Source: Haloferax gibbonsii ATCC 33959
GTDB taxonomy: Archaea > Halobacteriota > Halobacteria > Halobacteriales > Haloferacaceae
DNA: 64,000 nucleotides
Reading direction: 5' to 3'
Assembly (NCBI RefSeq): GCF_000336775.1
Contig: NZ_AOLJ01000025.1
Location: forward strand, 86,268-150,267
Below the pieces are notes generated by a model. The model was not told the DNA's origin. It did no database searches and saw nothing but the letters and a program-made list of their open reading frames with translations. Below, piece after piece: positions 43,504 through 51,288 of this stretch (within the stretch, counting starts at the first letter, position 1; each line of letters begins with the position of its first letter). Position numbers and translations under genes: made by a program.

Positions 43504-43779
43504 ATGCTGGATTCCATTCCGCTGTTCCCCGGACTCCCGGGCGGCCCAGAACTGCTCATCGTCCTGCTCATCATCGTCCTCCTGTTCGGCGCGAACAAAC
43601 TCCCCCAACTGGCCCGGTCGTCGGGCCAGGCGATGGGCGAGTTCCGCCGCGGCCGCGAGGAGATCGAAGACGAACTGAAGAAGGGCGCAGAGGAAGGCGA
43701 GAGCGACGACGACGAAGAAGAAGACGAGACCGAGGCCGCGGCCGAAGCGACCGAGACGGAAGCCGAGAACAAACAGTAA
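43504..43779 (+). CDS. tatA: twin-arginine translocase subunit TatA
   Basis: A 91-residue TatA/E-type protein: a membrane helix (ELLIVLLIIVLLFGANKLPQ) with the family motif FGxxKLPxL, then the amphipathic helix ARSSGQAMGEFRRGREEIED, and a highly acidic tail after residue 55. It forms the pore-like component for export of folded proteins, the dominant route in haloarchaea. TatC is not in the window. The SRP RNA lies just downstream on the opposite strand, so components of both the Tat and the Sec/SRP routes sit together. Confidence 0.95.
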   Translation: MLDSIPLFPGLPGGPELLIVLLIIVLLFGANKLPQLARSSGQAMGEFRRGREEIEDELKKGAEEGESDDDEEEDETEAAAEATETEAENKQ

Positions 43780-43948
43780 GCGTCTCCCCCGGGGAAACAG
43801 ACCCCTTGTGCGGTATTTCAGTTCGCCGAGTGCCGACAGTCGCGCGTGCGGTACGCACCGCCGGAGCAAGGGCTCTCGGACGCTGTACGTCGAATCCGCG
43901 ACCGAGAGACCGGCCGGTCGGCGGGTGACTGCGATGAGGTATGAATGG

Positions 43949-44256
43949 GTGGACAGCGAGGTTGCCCGGCGTTCCGACGTGGGGAATCCCGGTTGCCTCC
44001 TCCACCCCGCGATCCCTCGAGCGACGCACGTCCGATGGTCCGCTGCTCGCTTCCGCGCCTGGCGGGGTACCACCGATGAACCGCGCGAACCCTTCCCTGC
44101 GGAAGGGGTACGCGGAGCCGCTGTCCCCGAAGGACGAGGTTTCTACGTTGGCTTCCGGGGCCCGCGCCGGTCTGACCGGACGCGCCCGTGTTCGGTCCCC
44201 GCTGAAGACCTATTTCGCGGGTGAAGAGCAGGGCCTAACTGCCCGACCTAGTCCAC
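43949..44256 (-). ncRNA. ffs: signal recognition particle 7S RNA
   Basis: Read on the minus strand, about 308 bases fold as an archaeal SRP RNA. The ends pair as helix 1 (GTGGAC at 44256-44251 with GTCCAC at 43954-43949). The 5' Alu domain is visible: GGTC, then hairpin GGGC-AGTTAG-GCCC (44244-44231) and hairpin CCCGC/GCGGG, then GACC closing. The S domain carries the conserved helix-8 loop GGAAGCGAGCAGC (44054-44042), preceded by CCAGGCGC, and the opposing GGGATCGCGG. Length is normal for haloarchaeal 7S RNA. The exact ends may be off by a few bases. It acts with SRP19 and SRP54 in co-translational targeting. Confidence 0.9.
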
Positions 44257-44275
44257 TCCCTCATTATCCATCGAC

Positions 44276-44283
44276 TGTTAAGG
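44276..44283 (-). promoter_or_regulatory. TATA-like element for SRP RNA
   Basis: CCTTAACA on the minus strand, about 20-27 bases before the inferred 5' end of the SRP RNA. Confidence 0.5.
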
Positions 44284-44408
44284 GCCTTTCGACTCGGGTG
44301 CGGTGAAATCGAGGGACACCGTCGGGGTGATTCGACGCGGCGCTCCGAGAGCGGAGCGCGAGAAAACGAGTCAATACCGGCGTCGACACCGGCACCGCCG
44401 ACGCCGGC

Positions 44409-44822
44409 TTACAACACGCCGCGGGCGTACCACGCGCCGCCGACGAAGGTGACGAACGCGGCGGCCACGACCGACCAGCGGTGGTAGGTGAGCCACGAGT
44501 ACTGCTGGTCGAAGCTGAACAGGAGCGTCGGGTCGATGGAGAACGACCACAGCGCGGCGATGCCGAGCATCGAAAGCGAGAGGACGAAGGCGAGTCCGGC
44601 GGCCGTCGCCGGGTCGGTCCGCTCCTGTCCGCCGGAGAGGAAGACGATGATTTCGAGGAGCGCGAGCATCCCGACGAAGGAGATGCCGACCGGACCGGCG
44701 GCGTAGTAGGCGGCCACCTGTCCGTCCCCACCCTCGATGGCGACGGCGGGAATCGCGACGGCGATTGCGAGGAGCAGCGCGCCGACGATTCCGACGGTCG
44801 GCGCGAGGCGTTCGGCGTCCAT
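44409..44822 (-). CDS. hypothetical four-helix membrane protein
   Basis: A 137-residue membrane protein with four hydrophobic helices: residues about 9-30, 45-65, 75-95 and 115-132. The loops are short and contain GGDGQVAAYYAAGP and SFDQQYSWLTYHRW. It is a haloarchaeal conserved hypothetical as far as I can judge. It lies on the same strand as the SRP RNA, upstream of it, and is divergent from the thiolase gene. No function can be proposed. Confidence 0.65.
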   Translation of the reverse strand: MDAERLAPTVGIVGALLLAIAVAIPAVAIEGGDGQVAAYYAAGPVGISFVGMLALLEIIVFLSGGQERTDPATAAGLAFVLSLSMLGIAALWSFSIDPTLLFSFDQQYSWLTYHRWSVVAAAFVTFVGGAWYARGVL

Positions 44823-44885
44823 GGCCGGTCGTTCGGGCGACCGACTGATAAACGGTTTGAGACGTGCCGGCGAGGGATTGCCCGG

Positions 44886-44893
44886 TTTTAAAT
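44886..44893 (+). promoter_or_regulatory. TATA box for the ketothiolase operon
   Basis: TTTTAAAT, 23-30 bases before the ATG at 44916. It is among the clearest TATA elements in the window and predicts a leaderless transcript. Confidence 0.6.
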
Positions 44894-44915
44894 CGCGCTG
44901 CGACGACGTGCGCGT

Positions 44916-46067
44916 ATGGACCGCGTAGCGATTATCGGTGCATCGATGACCCAGTTCGGGCAGCGAGACGCGTGGATTCGCGAACTGCTCGCGGAAGCGG
45001 GACAGGCCGCGCTCGCGGACGCCGACGTCTCACCCGACGAAATCGAGCACCTCTACGTCTCGAACATGGCGAGCGGCGAGTTCGAGGGCCAGACGGGCGT
45101 CCCGAACGCCCTCGCCCACGACCTCGCGGCGATGCCCGCCTACACCGCCCGAATCGACCAGACCTCCTCGTCCGGCGGCGCGGGCGTCTACGCCGCGTGG
45201 CAGTCGGTCGCCTCCGGCGCGTCCGACATGACGATGCTCGTCGGCGGCGAGAAGATGACCCACCGCTCGACCGCCGAGGCGACCGACGTTATCGCCTCGC
45301 TGACGCACCCGGTGGAGTACAAACACGGCGTGACGCTCCCCTCCTTCGCGGGGCTGACCGCACGGCTCTACCTCGACACCTACGACGCCCCGCGGGAGTC
45401 GCTCGGGAAGGTCGCCGTCAAGAACCACAAAAACGGCGTCGACAACCCCCACGCCCAGTTCCGCAAGGAGGTCGACCTCGACACCGTCATGGACTCGCCG
45501 GTCGTCGCCGACCCGCTTCGCCTCTACGACTTCTGTCCCATCACCGACGGCTCGGCGGCGCTCGTCTTCTGCCCCGAGTCGGTCGCCCGCGAGTACACCG
45601 ACGACTACGCCGTCATCTCCGGCATCGGCGGCGCGACCGATACCCACGTCGTCCACGAGCGCGCCGACCCGACCACGATGGGCGGCGTCGTCAACTCCTC
45701 CGAAATCGCCTACGAGATGGCCGACCTCGAACCCGACGACATCGAGGTGGCCGAACTCCACGACATGTTCACCATCCTCGAGTTCCTCCAGTCGGAGGAC
45801 CTCGGCTTCTTCGAGAAGGGCGAGGGCTGGAAGGCGGTCGAGGAGGGCGTCACGGACCGCGACGGCGACCTTCCCATCAACACGTCCGGCGGCCTGAAGT
45901 CGAAGGGCCACCCCCTCGGGGCCTCGGGCGTCGCGCAGGTGTACGAGATTTACAAACAGCTCATCGGTGACGCAGGCGAGCGGCAGGTCGACGCTGACGT
46001 GGGCCTCGCGTGCAACGTCGGCGGCTTCGGCAACTGCGTGACCACGACCATCATGGAGTCCCGATAA
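44916..46067 (+). CDS. haloarchaeal-type beta-ketothiolase, catalytic (alpha) subunit
   Basis: A 383-residue thiolase-fold protein that would condense or cleave beta-ketoacyl-CoA. At the position of the usual nucleophilic cysteine (CASGG) it has Ser84 (SSSGG, residues 84-88). Other active-site motifs are AELHDMFTI and KSKGHPLGASG with its His, and CNVGGFGNC near the end. A Ser-His-His triad is known for haloarchaeal PhaA/BktB-type ketothiolases that work with a separate OB-fold subunit, and the next gene encodes one. In that context it may serve polyhydroxyalkanoate synthesis, isoprenoid precursors or fatty-acid breakdown; which one is not shown. The stop overlaps the next start (TAATG). Confidence 0.88.
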   Translation: MDRVAIIGASMTQFGQRDAWIRELLAEAGQAALADADVSPDEIEHLYVSNMASGEFEGQTGVPNALAHDLAAMPAYTARIDQTSSSGGAGVYAAWQSVASGASDMTMLVGGEKMTHRSTAEATDVIASLTHPVEYKHGVTLPSFAGLTARLYLDTYDAPRESLGKVAVKNHKNGVDNPHAQFRKEVDLDTVMDSPVVADPLRLYDFCPITDGSAALVFCPESVAREYTDDYAVISGIGGATDTHVVHERADPTTMGGVVNSSEIAYEMADLEPDDIEVAELHDMFTILEFLQSEDLGFFEKGEGWKAVEEGVTDRDGDLPINTSGGLKSKGHPLGASGVAQVYEIYKQLIGDAGERQVDADVGLACNVGGFGNCVTTTIMESR

Positions 46068-46444
46068 TGTCCGACGACGAACCCGCGATGGAGGCGTACC
46101 GCTACCCCGACGGGAGCATCACCTACCCCGGCCACCCGGTCGGTCCCGGCGGCGAGGAACCGGTCGGCACGGTGGACCTCAGCGACTACACGGCGACGGT
46201 GCTGACGTGGACCACCTCCACGGCGACGCCGCCGGGCGTCCGACAGCCAAACACGCTCGCAATCGTCGAGTTCGACGTGGACGGCGAACCCGTCCGCGCC
46301 ATCGGGCAGGTCACCGGCGAGGACGACGTCGACATCGGCGACGAGGTCCGCCCGGTCTACTGCGAGGAACTCCGCGAACCCGGCGCGGGCATCCGCGAGC
46401 CCGCGAGTCAGGAGTGGGACGGCTACCGCTTCGAACCGCTCTGA
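46067..46444 (+). CDS. beta-ketothiolase small (beta) subunit, OB-fold
   Basis: A 125-residue OB-fold protein of the DUF35 type. It lacks the usual zinc-ribbon cysteines at the N-terminus (instead MEAYRYPDGSITYPGHP) but keeps the beta-barrel pattern: GTVDLSDYTATVLTWTT, NTLAIVEFDVDGEPVRAIGQ and GDEVRPVYCEEL. It is translationally coupled to the thiolase subunit by TAATG and is expected to form the heteromer needed for its activity. The ATG at 46067 is preferred to a longer frame inside the thiolase gene. Confidence 0.85.
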   Translation: MSDDEPAMEAYRYPDGSITYPGHPVGPGGEEPVGTVDLSDYTATVLTWTTSTATPPGVRQPNTLAIVEFDVDGEPVRAIGQVTGEDDVDIGDEVRPVYCEELREPGAGIREPASQEWDGYRFEPL

Positions 46445-46458
46445 GCGGGCGAGTGTTG

Positions 46459-46464
46459 ATATAA
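46459..46464 (+). promoter_or_regulatory. TATA box for the membrane protein at 46485
   Basis: ATATAA, 21-26 bases before the ATG, in the context TTGATATAACTAC. Leaderless initiation is likely. Confidence 0.55.
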
Positions 46465-46484
46465 CTACACCTTCTATCTCGCCT

Positions 46485-46952
46485 ATGAACCGCACCAGCG
46501 GCGTCACCTTCGCGCGCGACGCGGCGGTCGCCACGGCGGTGTTGGCCGGGCTGTACGGCCTCGGCTACGGCGTCCAGTTCCAACCGTTCCAACTGCCGAC
46601 GTACCTGCTCATCGTCGGCTTCGACGCCCTCGAAGTCGCGTTCGGCTCCGCGGGCGCGGGCTACGACCTGTTTTTCGCCGCCTATCTCGTCGCCCTCGGC
46701 GTCGTCGCCGCGGGCGTCTCCCGTGTCGTCCGCGGGAAGTCGAAGACGACCGGCCTCGCGTGGTGGCGCGTCGGCGCGGCGTCGGCGCTGGCGGTCGTGG
46801 GGGTCATCTCGCTGCTGTTCGCGCTGTTGGTCCTCGTCAACGGCGTGCAGTTCACGCCCGTCCTCGTGACCGGCGGCGCGGGCATCGCGCTCCTCGCGCT
46901 TGCGGCGTGGGTCGGCGACGTGGTTCGCGTGGACGTTCGACCGGCGCGGTAA
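46485..46952 (+). CDS. hypothetical four-helix membrane protein
   Basis: A 155-residue membrane protein with four hydrophobic helices; the N-terminus is MNRTSGVTFARDAAVATAVL and the loop between helices 2 and 3 is basic (RVVRGKSKTTGLAWW), suggesting that it faces the cytosol. It has its own TATA element and is convergent with the next gene. No family is recognised. Confidence 0.65.
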   Translation: MNRTSGVTFARDAAVATAVLAGLYGLGYGVQFQPFQLPTYLLIVGFDALEVAFGSAGAGYDLFFAAYLVALGVVAAGVSRVVRGKSKTTGLAWWRVGAASALAVVGVISLLFALLVLVNGVQFTPVLVTGGAGIALLALAAWVGDVVRVDVRPAR

Positions 46953-46991
46953 CCGGGAATCGCTCCGCACGGAGGGCGCGCGTGCCGCCGC

Positions 46992-47807
46992 TCAGCGGTC
47001 GCTCGGCTCGTCGCCCGCATCGGCGTCGGACCCGTCTCCGTCGTCGTCGCCCGCCTCACCGCCCTTCACCTCGCGCTTAATCGACTCCAGTTCGGCGTCG
47101 ACGTCGACCTTCGGCCCGTCGCTCTCGTCGTCCCCGCCGTCCGGGTCGGCCTCCTCTGTCACGTCGATTCGGACCGGCCCCGTGCCGACCGGCTCGGCGT
47201 CGCTGGAGGCGCGGCCCTCGTCGCGGGAACGCCGGGCGTCGTCGCGCCGTTGCCACTCCGATTCGAACGTGCGTTCGTCCTCGCGCCAGCGACGCTCTCG
47301 GGTCGTTCGCTCGCGCTCGGCCTCGGTGATTCGCTCGTCGAGTTCGTCGGCGAGCGAGCGGGCGCGGTCCATCACGTCGCGCGCCTCGGGGTTCGTCGGC
47401 AGGTCGGCCTCCGACAGCGCGTTTCTGAGTTCGTCGAGGGCGCGGTCGACGCCGGAGACGGCGCTCTTCGGGACGCTCCGCATCCGGGACTCCGTCTCGC
47501 TTCTGGCGTCTTCCATCGCGCGGCCGGGGTCGGACAGCCGCATGAGACGGCGGAGGAGTTCGAGGGAGGCGATGGTCGCTTCGAGGACGGCGATGACCGT
47601 CGGGATGGTGTACGACTCGGTGAATCGCAGTACCTCGCCGAACGTCGGCGGACGCGGGGGCCGAAAGCGGTCGTCGCCGTAGCCGCGTCGGTCGCGGCCG
47701 CGACCGCGGTCGCGCTCCTCGCGGAGTTCCGCGCCGAGTTCGTCGAGCGTGTCCCCGAGTTCGTCGAGTAAGTCGAGGATGTCGTCGTCGCGTCGTCGGT
47801 CGCTCAT
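46992..47807 (-). CDS. conserved haloarchaeal coiled-coil protein
   Basis: A 271-residue, highly charged protein. Residues 1-40 (DDDILDLLDELGDTLDELGA) and 130-210 (RALDELRNALSEADLP, RSLADELDERITEAERERTT) are heptad-like coiled-coil segments. A more hydrophobic segment around 65-95 (ESYTIPTVIAVLEATIASLE) could lie in or on the membrane. The C-terminal 60 residues are an acidic low-complexity tail with VRIDVTEEADPDGG and VDAELESIKREV. No enzyme motif is present. It may be a structural or membrane-peripheral protein; this is speculation. Confidence 0.65.
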   Translation of the reverse strand: MSDRRRDDDILDLLDELGDTLDELGAELREERDRGRGRDRRGYGDDRFRPPRPPTFGEVLRFTESYTIPTVIAVLEATIASLELLRRLMRLSDPGRAMEDARSETESRMRSVPKSAVSGVDRALDELRNALSEADLPTNPEARDVMDRARSLADELDERITEAERERTTRERRWREDERTFESEWQRRDDARRSRDEGRASSDAEPVGTGPVRIDVTEEADPDGGDDESDGPKVDVDAELESIKREVKGGEAGDDDGDGSDADAGDEPSDR

Positions 47808-47888
47808 GGCCCACGGTTGGACCGCCGCGGGGATAAGCGTTCGAGGGATTCGAGGGGTGGCGGACCCGCGCGGGTCGGGGTCGGTACC

Positions 47889-48977
47889 CTACCGGCGCGG
47901 GACGGCGCGCTGGTACTGCGGCGGCCACGCCGCGTCGGCGTCGAGTTCCTCGGCGGCGTGGAGCGCGAAGTACGGGTCGCGGAGGTGCTCGCGCCCGACG
48001 ATGGCGAGGTCGGCCCGGCCGTTGCTGACGACCTCGTCGGCGTGGCGCGCGGTTCGGATACCGCCGACCGCGCCGACCATCACGTCGGTCTCCTCGCGGA
48101 TGACCTCGGCGAAGGGGACCTGATAGCCGGGGCCGGTGTTCGGAATCCGCTGGTCGGGGTGGATGCCGCCGGCGCTCACGTCGACGAGGTCGACGCCGAG
48201 GTCGTCGAGGTCGGCCGCGAGGCGGACCGACTGCTCGATGTCCCACGACTCGCGGTCGTTCAGCCAGTCGGTCGCCGAGATGCGGACGAAGACGGGCTTG
48301 TCGTCGGGCCAGACCTCGCGGACCGCTTCCGTGACCTCGCGGAGGAGCCGCGTCCGGTTCTCGAAGGAGCCGCCGTACTCGTCGTCGCGGCGGTTCGTGA
48401 CCGGCGAGAGGAACTCGTGGAGGAGGTAGCCGTGGGCCGCGTGGACCTCGGCGATTTCGAAGCCGGCGTCGAGGGCGCGCTCGGCCGCGGCGCGGAAGTC
48501 GTCGACGACGCCGTCGATTCCGTCGGTCGAGAGCTTCCGGAGCGGCGGGGCCTCGCCCTCGTAGGGCCACGGCACGTCGCTGGGGGCGACGGTGGTCCAC
48601 CCGCCGTCTTCGGGCGCGACCGGCTCGCTCCCCTCCCACGGCCGGGACTTGCTCGCCTTCCGGCCCGCGTGGGCGAGTTGGATTGCCGGTACGCTCCCCA
48701 TCGACGAGACGAACGAGGTTATCTGCCGGAGCTTCTCGACGTGGTCGTCCGACCAGATGCCGAGGTCGTTCGGCGAGATGCGACCCTCCGGGGAGACGGC
48801 CGTCGCCTCGGACATGACGATGCCCGCGCCGCCGACGGCGCGGCTCCCGAGGTGGACGAGATGCCAGTCCTCGGCGAACCCGTCGGTCGAGGAGTACTGG
48901 CACATCGGCGAGACCATGATTCGGTTCCGAACCTCGGTGTCGCGGAGCGAGAGCGGCGTAAAGAGCGTGTCCGTCAT
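47889..48977 (-). CDS. NADH:flavin oxidoreductase, Old Yellow Enzyme family (YqjM-like)
   Basis: A 362-residue FMN-dependent ene-reductase barrel. Thermophilic-like OYE features are visible: Cys26 and Tyr28 in SPMCQYSS (the residues that tune FMN in YqjM), IQLAHAGRKAS, and the substrate-binding pair in EVHAAHGYLLHEFLSP. The C-terminal phosphate-binding loop is GAVGGIRTARHADE followed by DLAIVGREHL. It probably reduces activated C=C bonds in enones with NAD(P)H; the natural substrate is unknown. The gene is alone on its strand between two hypothetical or hydrolase genes. Confidence 0.93.
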   Translation of the reverse strand: MTDTLFTPLSLRDTEVRNRIMVSPMCQYSSTDGFAEDWHLVHLGSRAVGGAGIVMSEATAVSPEGRISPNDLGIWSDDHVEKLRQITSFVSSMGSVPAIQLAHAGRKASKSRPWEGSEPVAPEDGGWTTVAPSDVPWPYEGEAPPLRKLSTDGIDGVVDDFRAAAERALDAGFEIAEVHAAHGYLLHEFLSPVTNRRDDEYGGSFENRTRLLREVTEAVREVWPDDKPVFVRISATDWLNDRESWDIEQSVRLAADLDDLGVDLVDVSAGGIHPDQRIPNTGPGYQVPFAEVIREETDVMVGAVGGIRTARHADEVVSNGRADLAIVGREHLRDPYFALHAAEELDADAAWPPQYQRAVPRR

Positions 48978-49040
48978 CGACCCCGATTGGGCGGGGTCGG
49001 AAAAACCCCCCTCGGTTCCGGTGATGCAGTCCGGTTTCGG

Positions 49041-49805
49041 CTACTCCACCGACCCGACGAACGCGCGCTGTTCGGCGAGCAGGTCGCGGTCGAGCGTCCA
49101 GACGAGGTCGCGCTCGCCGCGGTTCAGCGCCGCCGCGACGACGCCGTCGGGTCTGACGACGAGCGAGCGTCCCGCGTACTCCGTGCCCGCGGAGCCGGAG
49201 ACCGTTCCGCTCCCCGTCCGGTTCGCGCCGACGAGCCACCGCACCCCGTCGAGGGCGCGGGCGCGGCAGAGCAGTCGCCAGTTCGTCGAGTGGGCGGCGG
49301 GCCACGCGCCGACGACGAACAGGGCGTCGATTCGCTCGTCGGTCAGCGCGGCGCTGTCGCCGACGAAGTTCAGGTCGTAGCAGGTGAGCAGTCCCGTCCG
49401 TCCGGCGGGCGTGTCCGTGACGACGAGTTCGTCGCCCGGCGTGACGACCTCGGATTCGCCGCCCCAGAGGTGTCGCTTTCGGTAGACCGCGGCGGAGCCG
49501 TCGGGACGGACGTAGGCGGCCGCGTTGTAGAGCGTCTCGCCGTCGCGTTCGAGGTAGCCCGCGAGCACGTCGAGTTCGTTGTCGGCGGCGACGGACGCGA
49601 GGAAGTCGGTCGCGCGCTCCCGCGAGATTGCACCGCTGAAGGCGCGGTTGTCCGCGACGAAGCCCGTGAGCGCGTACTCGGAGAACAGCGCGATGTCGAC
49701 CGACTCGGGGAGGTCGGCGACGCGGGCGCGCACGTCAGCCTCGTTTCGCGCCGGGTCGAGGTCGAACGCCGCGCGCTGTGGCACGGCGATGGTTGGACCG
49801 GTCAC
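49041..49805 (-). CDS. carbon-nitrogen hydrolase (nitrilase superfamily)
   Basis: A 254-residue nitrilase-fold hydrolase with the full catalytic triad: Glu43 in FSEYALTG, Lys110 in YRKRHLWGGE, and Cys142 in LLTCYDLNF. It cleaves or transfers carbon-nitrogen bonds of an amide, nitrile or carbamoyl substrate. It is of ordinary length for the omega-amidase-like branch. Nothing in the neighbourhood fixes the substrate. The ATG is clear. Confidence 0.92.
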   Translation of the reverse strand: MTGPTIAVPQRAAFDLDPARNEADVRARVADLPESVDIALFSEYALTGFVADNRAFSGAISRERATDFLASVAADNELDVLAGYLERDGETLYNAAAYVRPDGSAAVYRKRHLWGGESEVVTPGDELVVTDTPAGRTGLLTCYDLNFVGDSAALTDERIDALFVVGAWPAAHSTNWRLLCRARALDGVRWLVGANRTGSGTVSGSAGTEYAGRSLVVRPDGVVAAALNRGERDLVWTLDRDLLAEQRAFVGSVE

Positions 49806-49895
49806 GCTCGGAGGAACGGACGGGCCGCGAAAAAGTGGCCCGGATGGAATCGGCGGTCGGTGCCACCCGGAGACGCGAAGCGAAGGGAAACGCTC

Positions 49896-49903
49896 TTTTT
49901 ACA
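49896..49903 (+). promoter_or_regulatory. TATA-like element for the HEAT-repeat gene
   Basis: TTTTTACA, 21-28 bases before the ATG at 49924, compatible with leaderless transcription. Confidence 0.5.
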
Positions 49904-49923
49904 GTCGAACGGACTTCCGGCAT

Positions 49924-51183
49924 ATGAGTGACGGGGACGACGATACGACAGAACTCTCGCCCGAGAGCTTCGACGAGCGCCTGACCGAGGCCGAGGAGGC
50001 TCTCGAGGCGGCCGAGACCGAAACCGACCTCGACGAGGTCGAGGCCACGCTCGACGACATCGAGGCCGACGTGGAGGCCGCGGACCTGCCCGAACCGGAC
50101 GACGAAGACGAGGACGACCCCGCCGAGGAACTCGAATCGCGCCTGTCCGACCTGCGCGACGAACTCGAATCCCAGCGCGGTCCCTACGCCGAAGACGCCG
50201 TCGAGACGCTCGAAGAGGCCAAGTCCACCATCGCGGACACCCGGTGGACCGAGCAGGGCGAAGGCGAAATCGTCGCCGCGGTCGAGACGTTCGCCGACGA
50301 GTTCAACGGCGTGCTCGACGCGGGCGTCTCGGTCGACGGCGACGACGAGGACGCGCTGACCGCCGCCGTCGACGACGCCATCGCGGCCGTCGAAGCCGCC
50401 GACCTCGACGCCGACGAGGACGCGGAGACCATCGCGGACCTCATCGAGGTCGCCGACGGCCTCGCGGACGGCCTCGACGACGCCCAGGAGTGGGACGACC
50501 TCGAAACGCGAGAGAAGCTCCAAGTGCAGGGCTTCTACGACGTGCTCGGCCACTACAAGGACTACCCGCCGGAGCTGTCGGCGCTGAAGGAACACGAAAA
50601 GCGCGGCAACGTCGAGATGATCGCGCTCGCCTTCGAGAGCTTCCAGTCCGACTTCATGCAGGAGTACTGCATCGAGGCGTTCACGCGGATGAACGACGAC
50701 AGCGCCTACGAGACCATCGAGGGGCAGGCCAAGCGCCGCGACAAGGGCGTCATCAAGGCCATCGGCAAGATGGCGGCCGAGGAGGGCGTCGAGATGCTCG
50801 TCGACTACGTCGACACCGACAGCGACCCCGCGCTCCAGAAGGTCGTGTTCAAGGCGCTCGGCGAAATCGGCTCCGAGGAGGCGACCCAGCCCATCGCGAA
50901 CAAACTCGTCACCGAGAACGACAACGTCCGCTCGGCCGCCGCGCGCGCGCTCGGTCTCATCGGCGACACCCGCGCCGTCGAACCGCTCTCGGACGTCGCC
51001 GCCGACGACGACGTGGACTCCGTCCGCGCCAGCGCCGCGTGGGCGCTCCGACAGATCGGCACGGAAGACGCGCTCGAAGCGGCCGCCGGCTACGTCGACG
51101 ACCGCTCGTTCCTCGTCCAGCGCGAGGCCGAACTCGCCGCCGAGTTCCTCGGCGACGACGTCGAAGCCGAAGCGACCGTCTGA
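49924..51183 (+). CDS. HEAT-repeat protein with acidic N-terminal region
   Basis: A 419-residue protein. Residues 1-180 are very acidic and helical, rich in Glu/Asp/Ala (for example RLTEAEEALEAAETETDLDE). From about residue 195, helical HEAT/PBS-lyase-like repeats follow: EMIALAFESFQSDFMQEY, GVIKAIGKMAAEEGVEMLV, ALQKVVFKALGEIGSEEATQ, NVRSAAARALGLIGDTRAVE and SVRASAAWALRQIGTEDALE. The last three are regular 31-34-residue units. HEAT proteins serve as scaffolds for protein interactions or as lyase-like proteins; no partner is indicated. Confidence 0.85.
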   Translation: MSDGDDDTTELSPESFDERLTEAEEALEAAETETDLDEVEATLDDIEADVEAADLPEPDDEDEDDPAEELESRLSDLRDELESQRGPYAEDAVETLEEAKSTIADTRWTEQGEGEIVAAVETFADEFNGVLDAGVSVDGDDEDALTAAVDDAIAAVEAADLDADEDAETIADLIEVADGLADGLDDAQEWDDLETREKLQVQGFYDVLGHYKDYPPELSALKEHEKRGNVEMIALAFESFQSDFMQEYCIEAFTRMNDDSAYETIEGQAKRRDKGVIKAIGKMAAEEGVEMLVDYVDTDSDPALQKVVFKALGEIGSEEATQPIANKLVTENDNVRSAAARALGLIGDTRAVEPLSDVAADDDVDSVRASAAWALRQIGTEDALEAAAGYVDDRSFLVQREAELAAEFLGDDVEAEATV

Positions 51184-51288
51184 GGCCGCACGACGACGCG
51201 ACACCCTCGCGGTTCTGCGGTTCTCCTCTCGTGTTCTTTCTCTCGAAACCGCTCGCGCTGAGCCACCGGTCGCGAACGTTTTTGTAGG

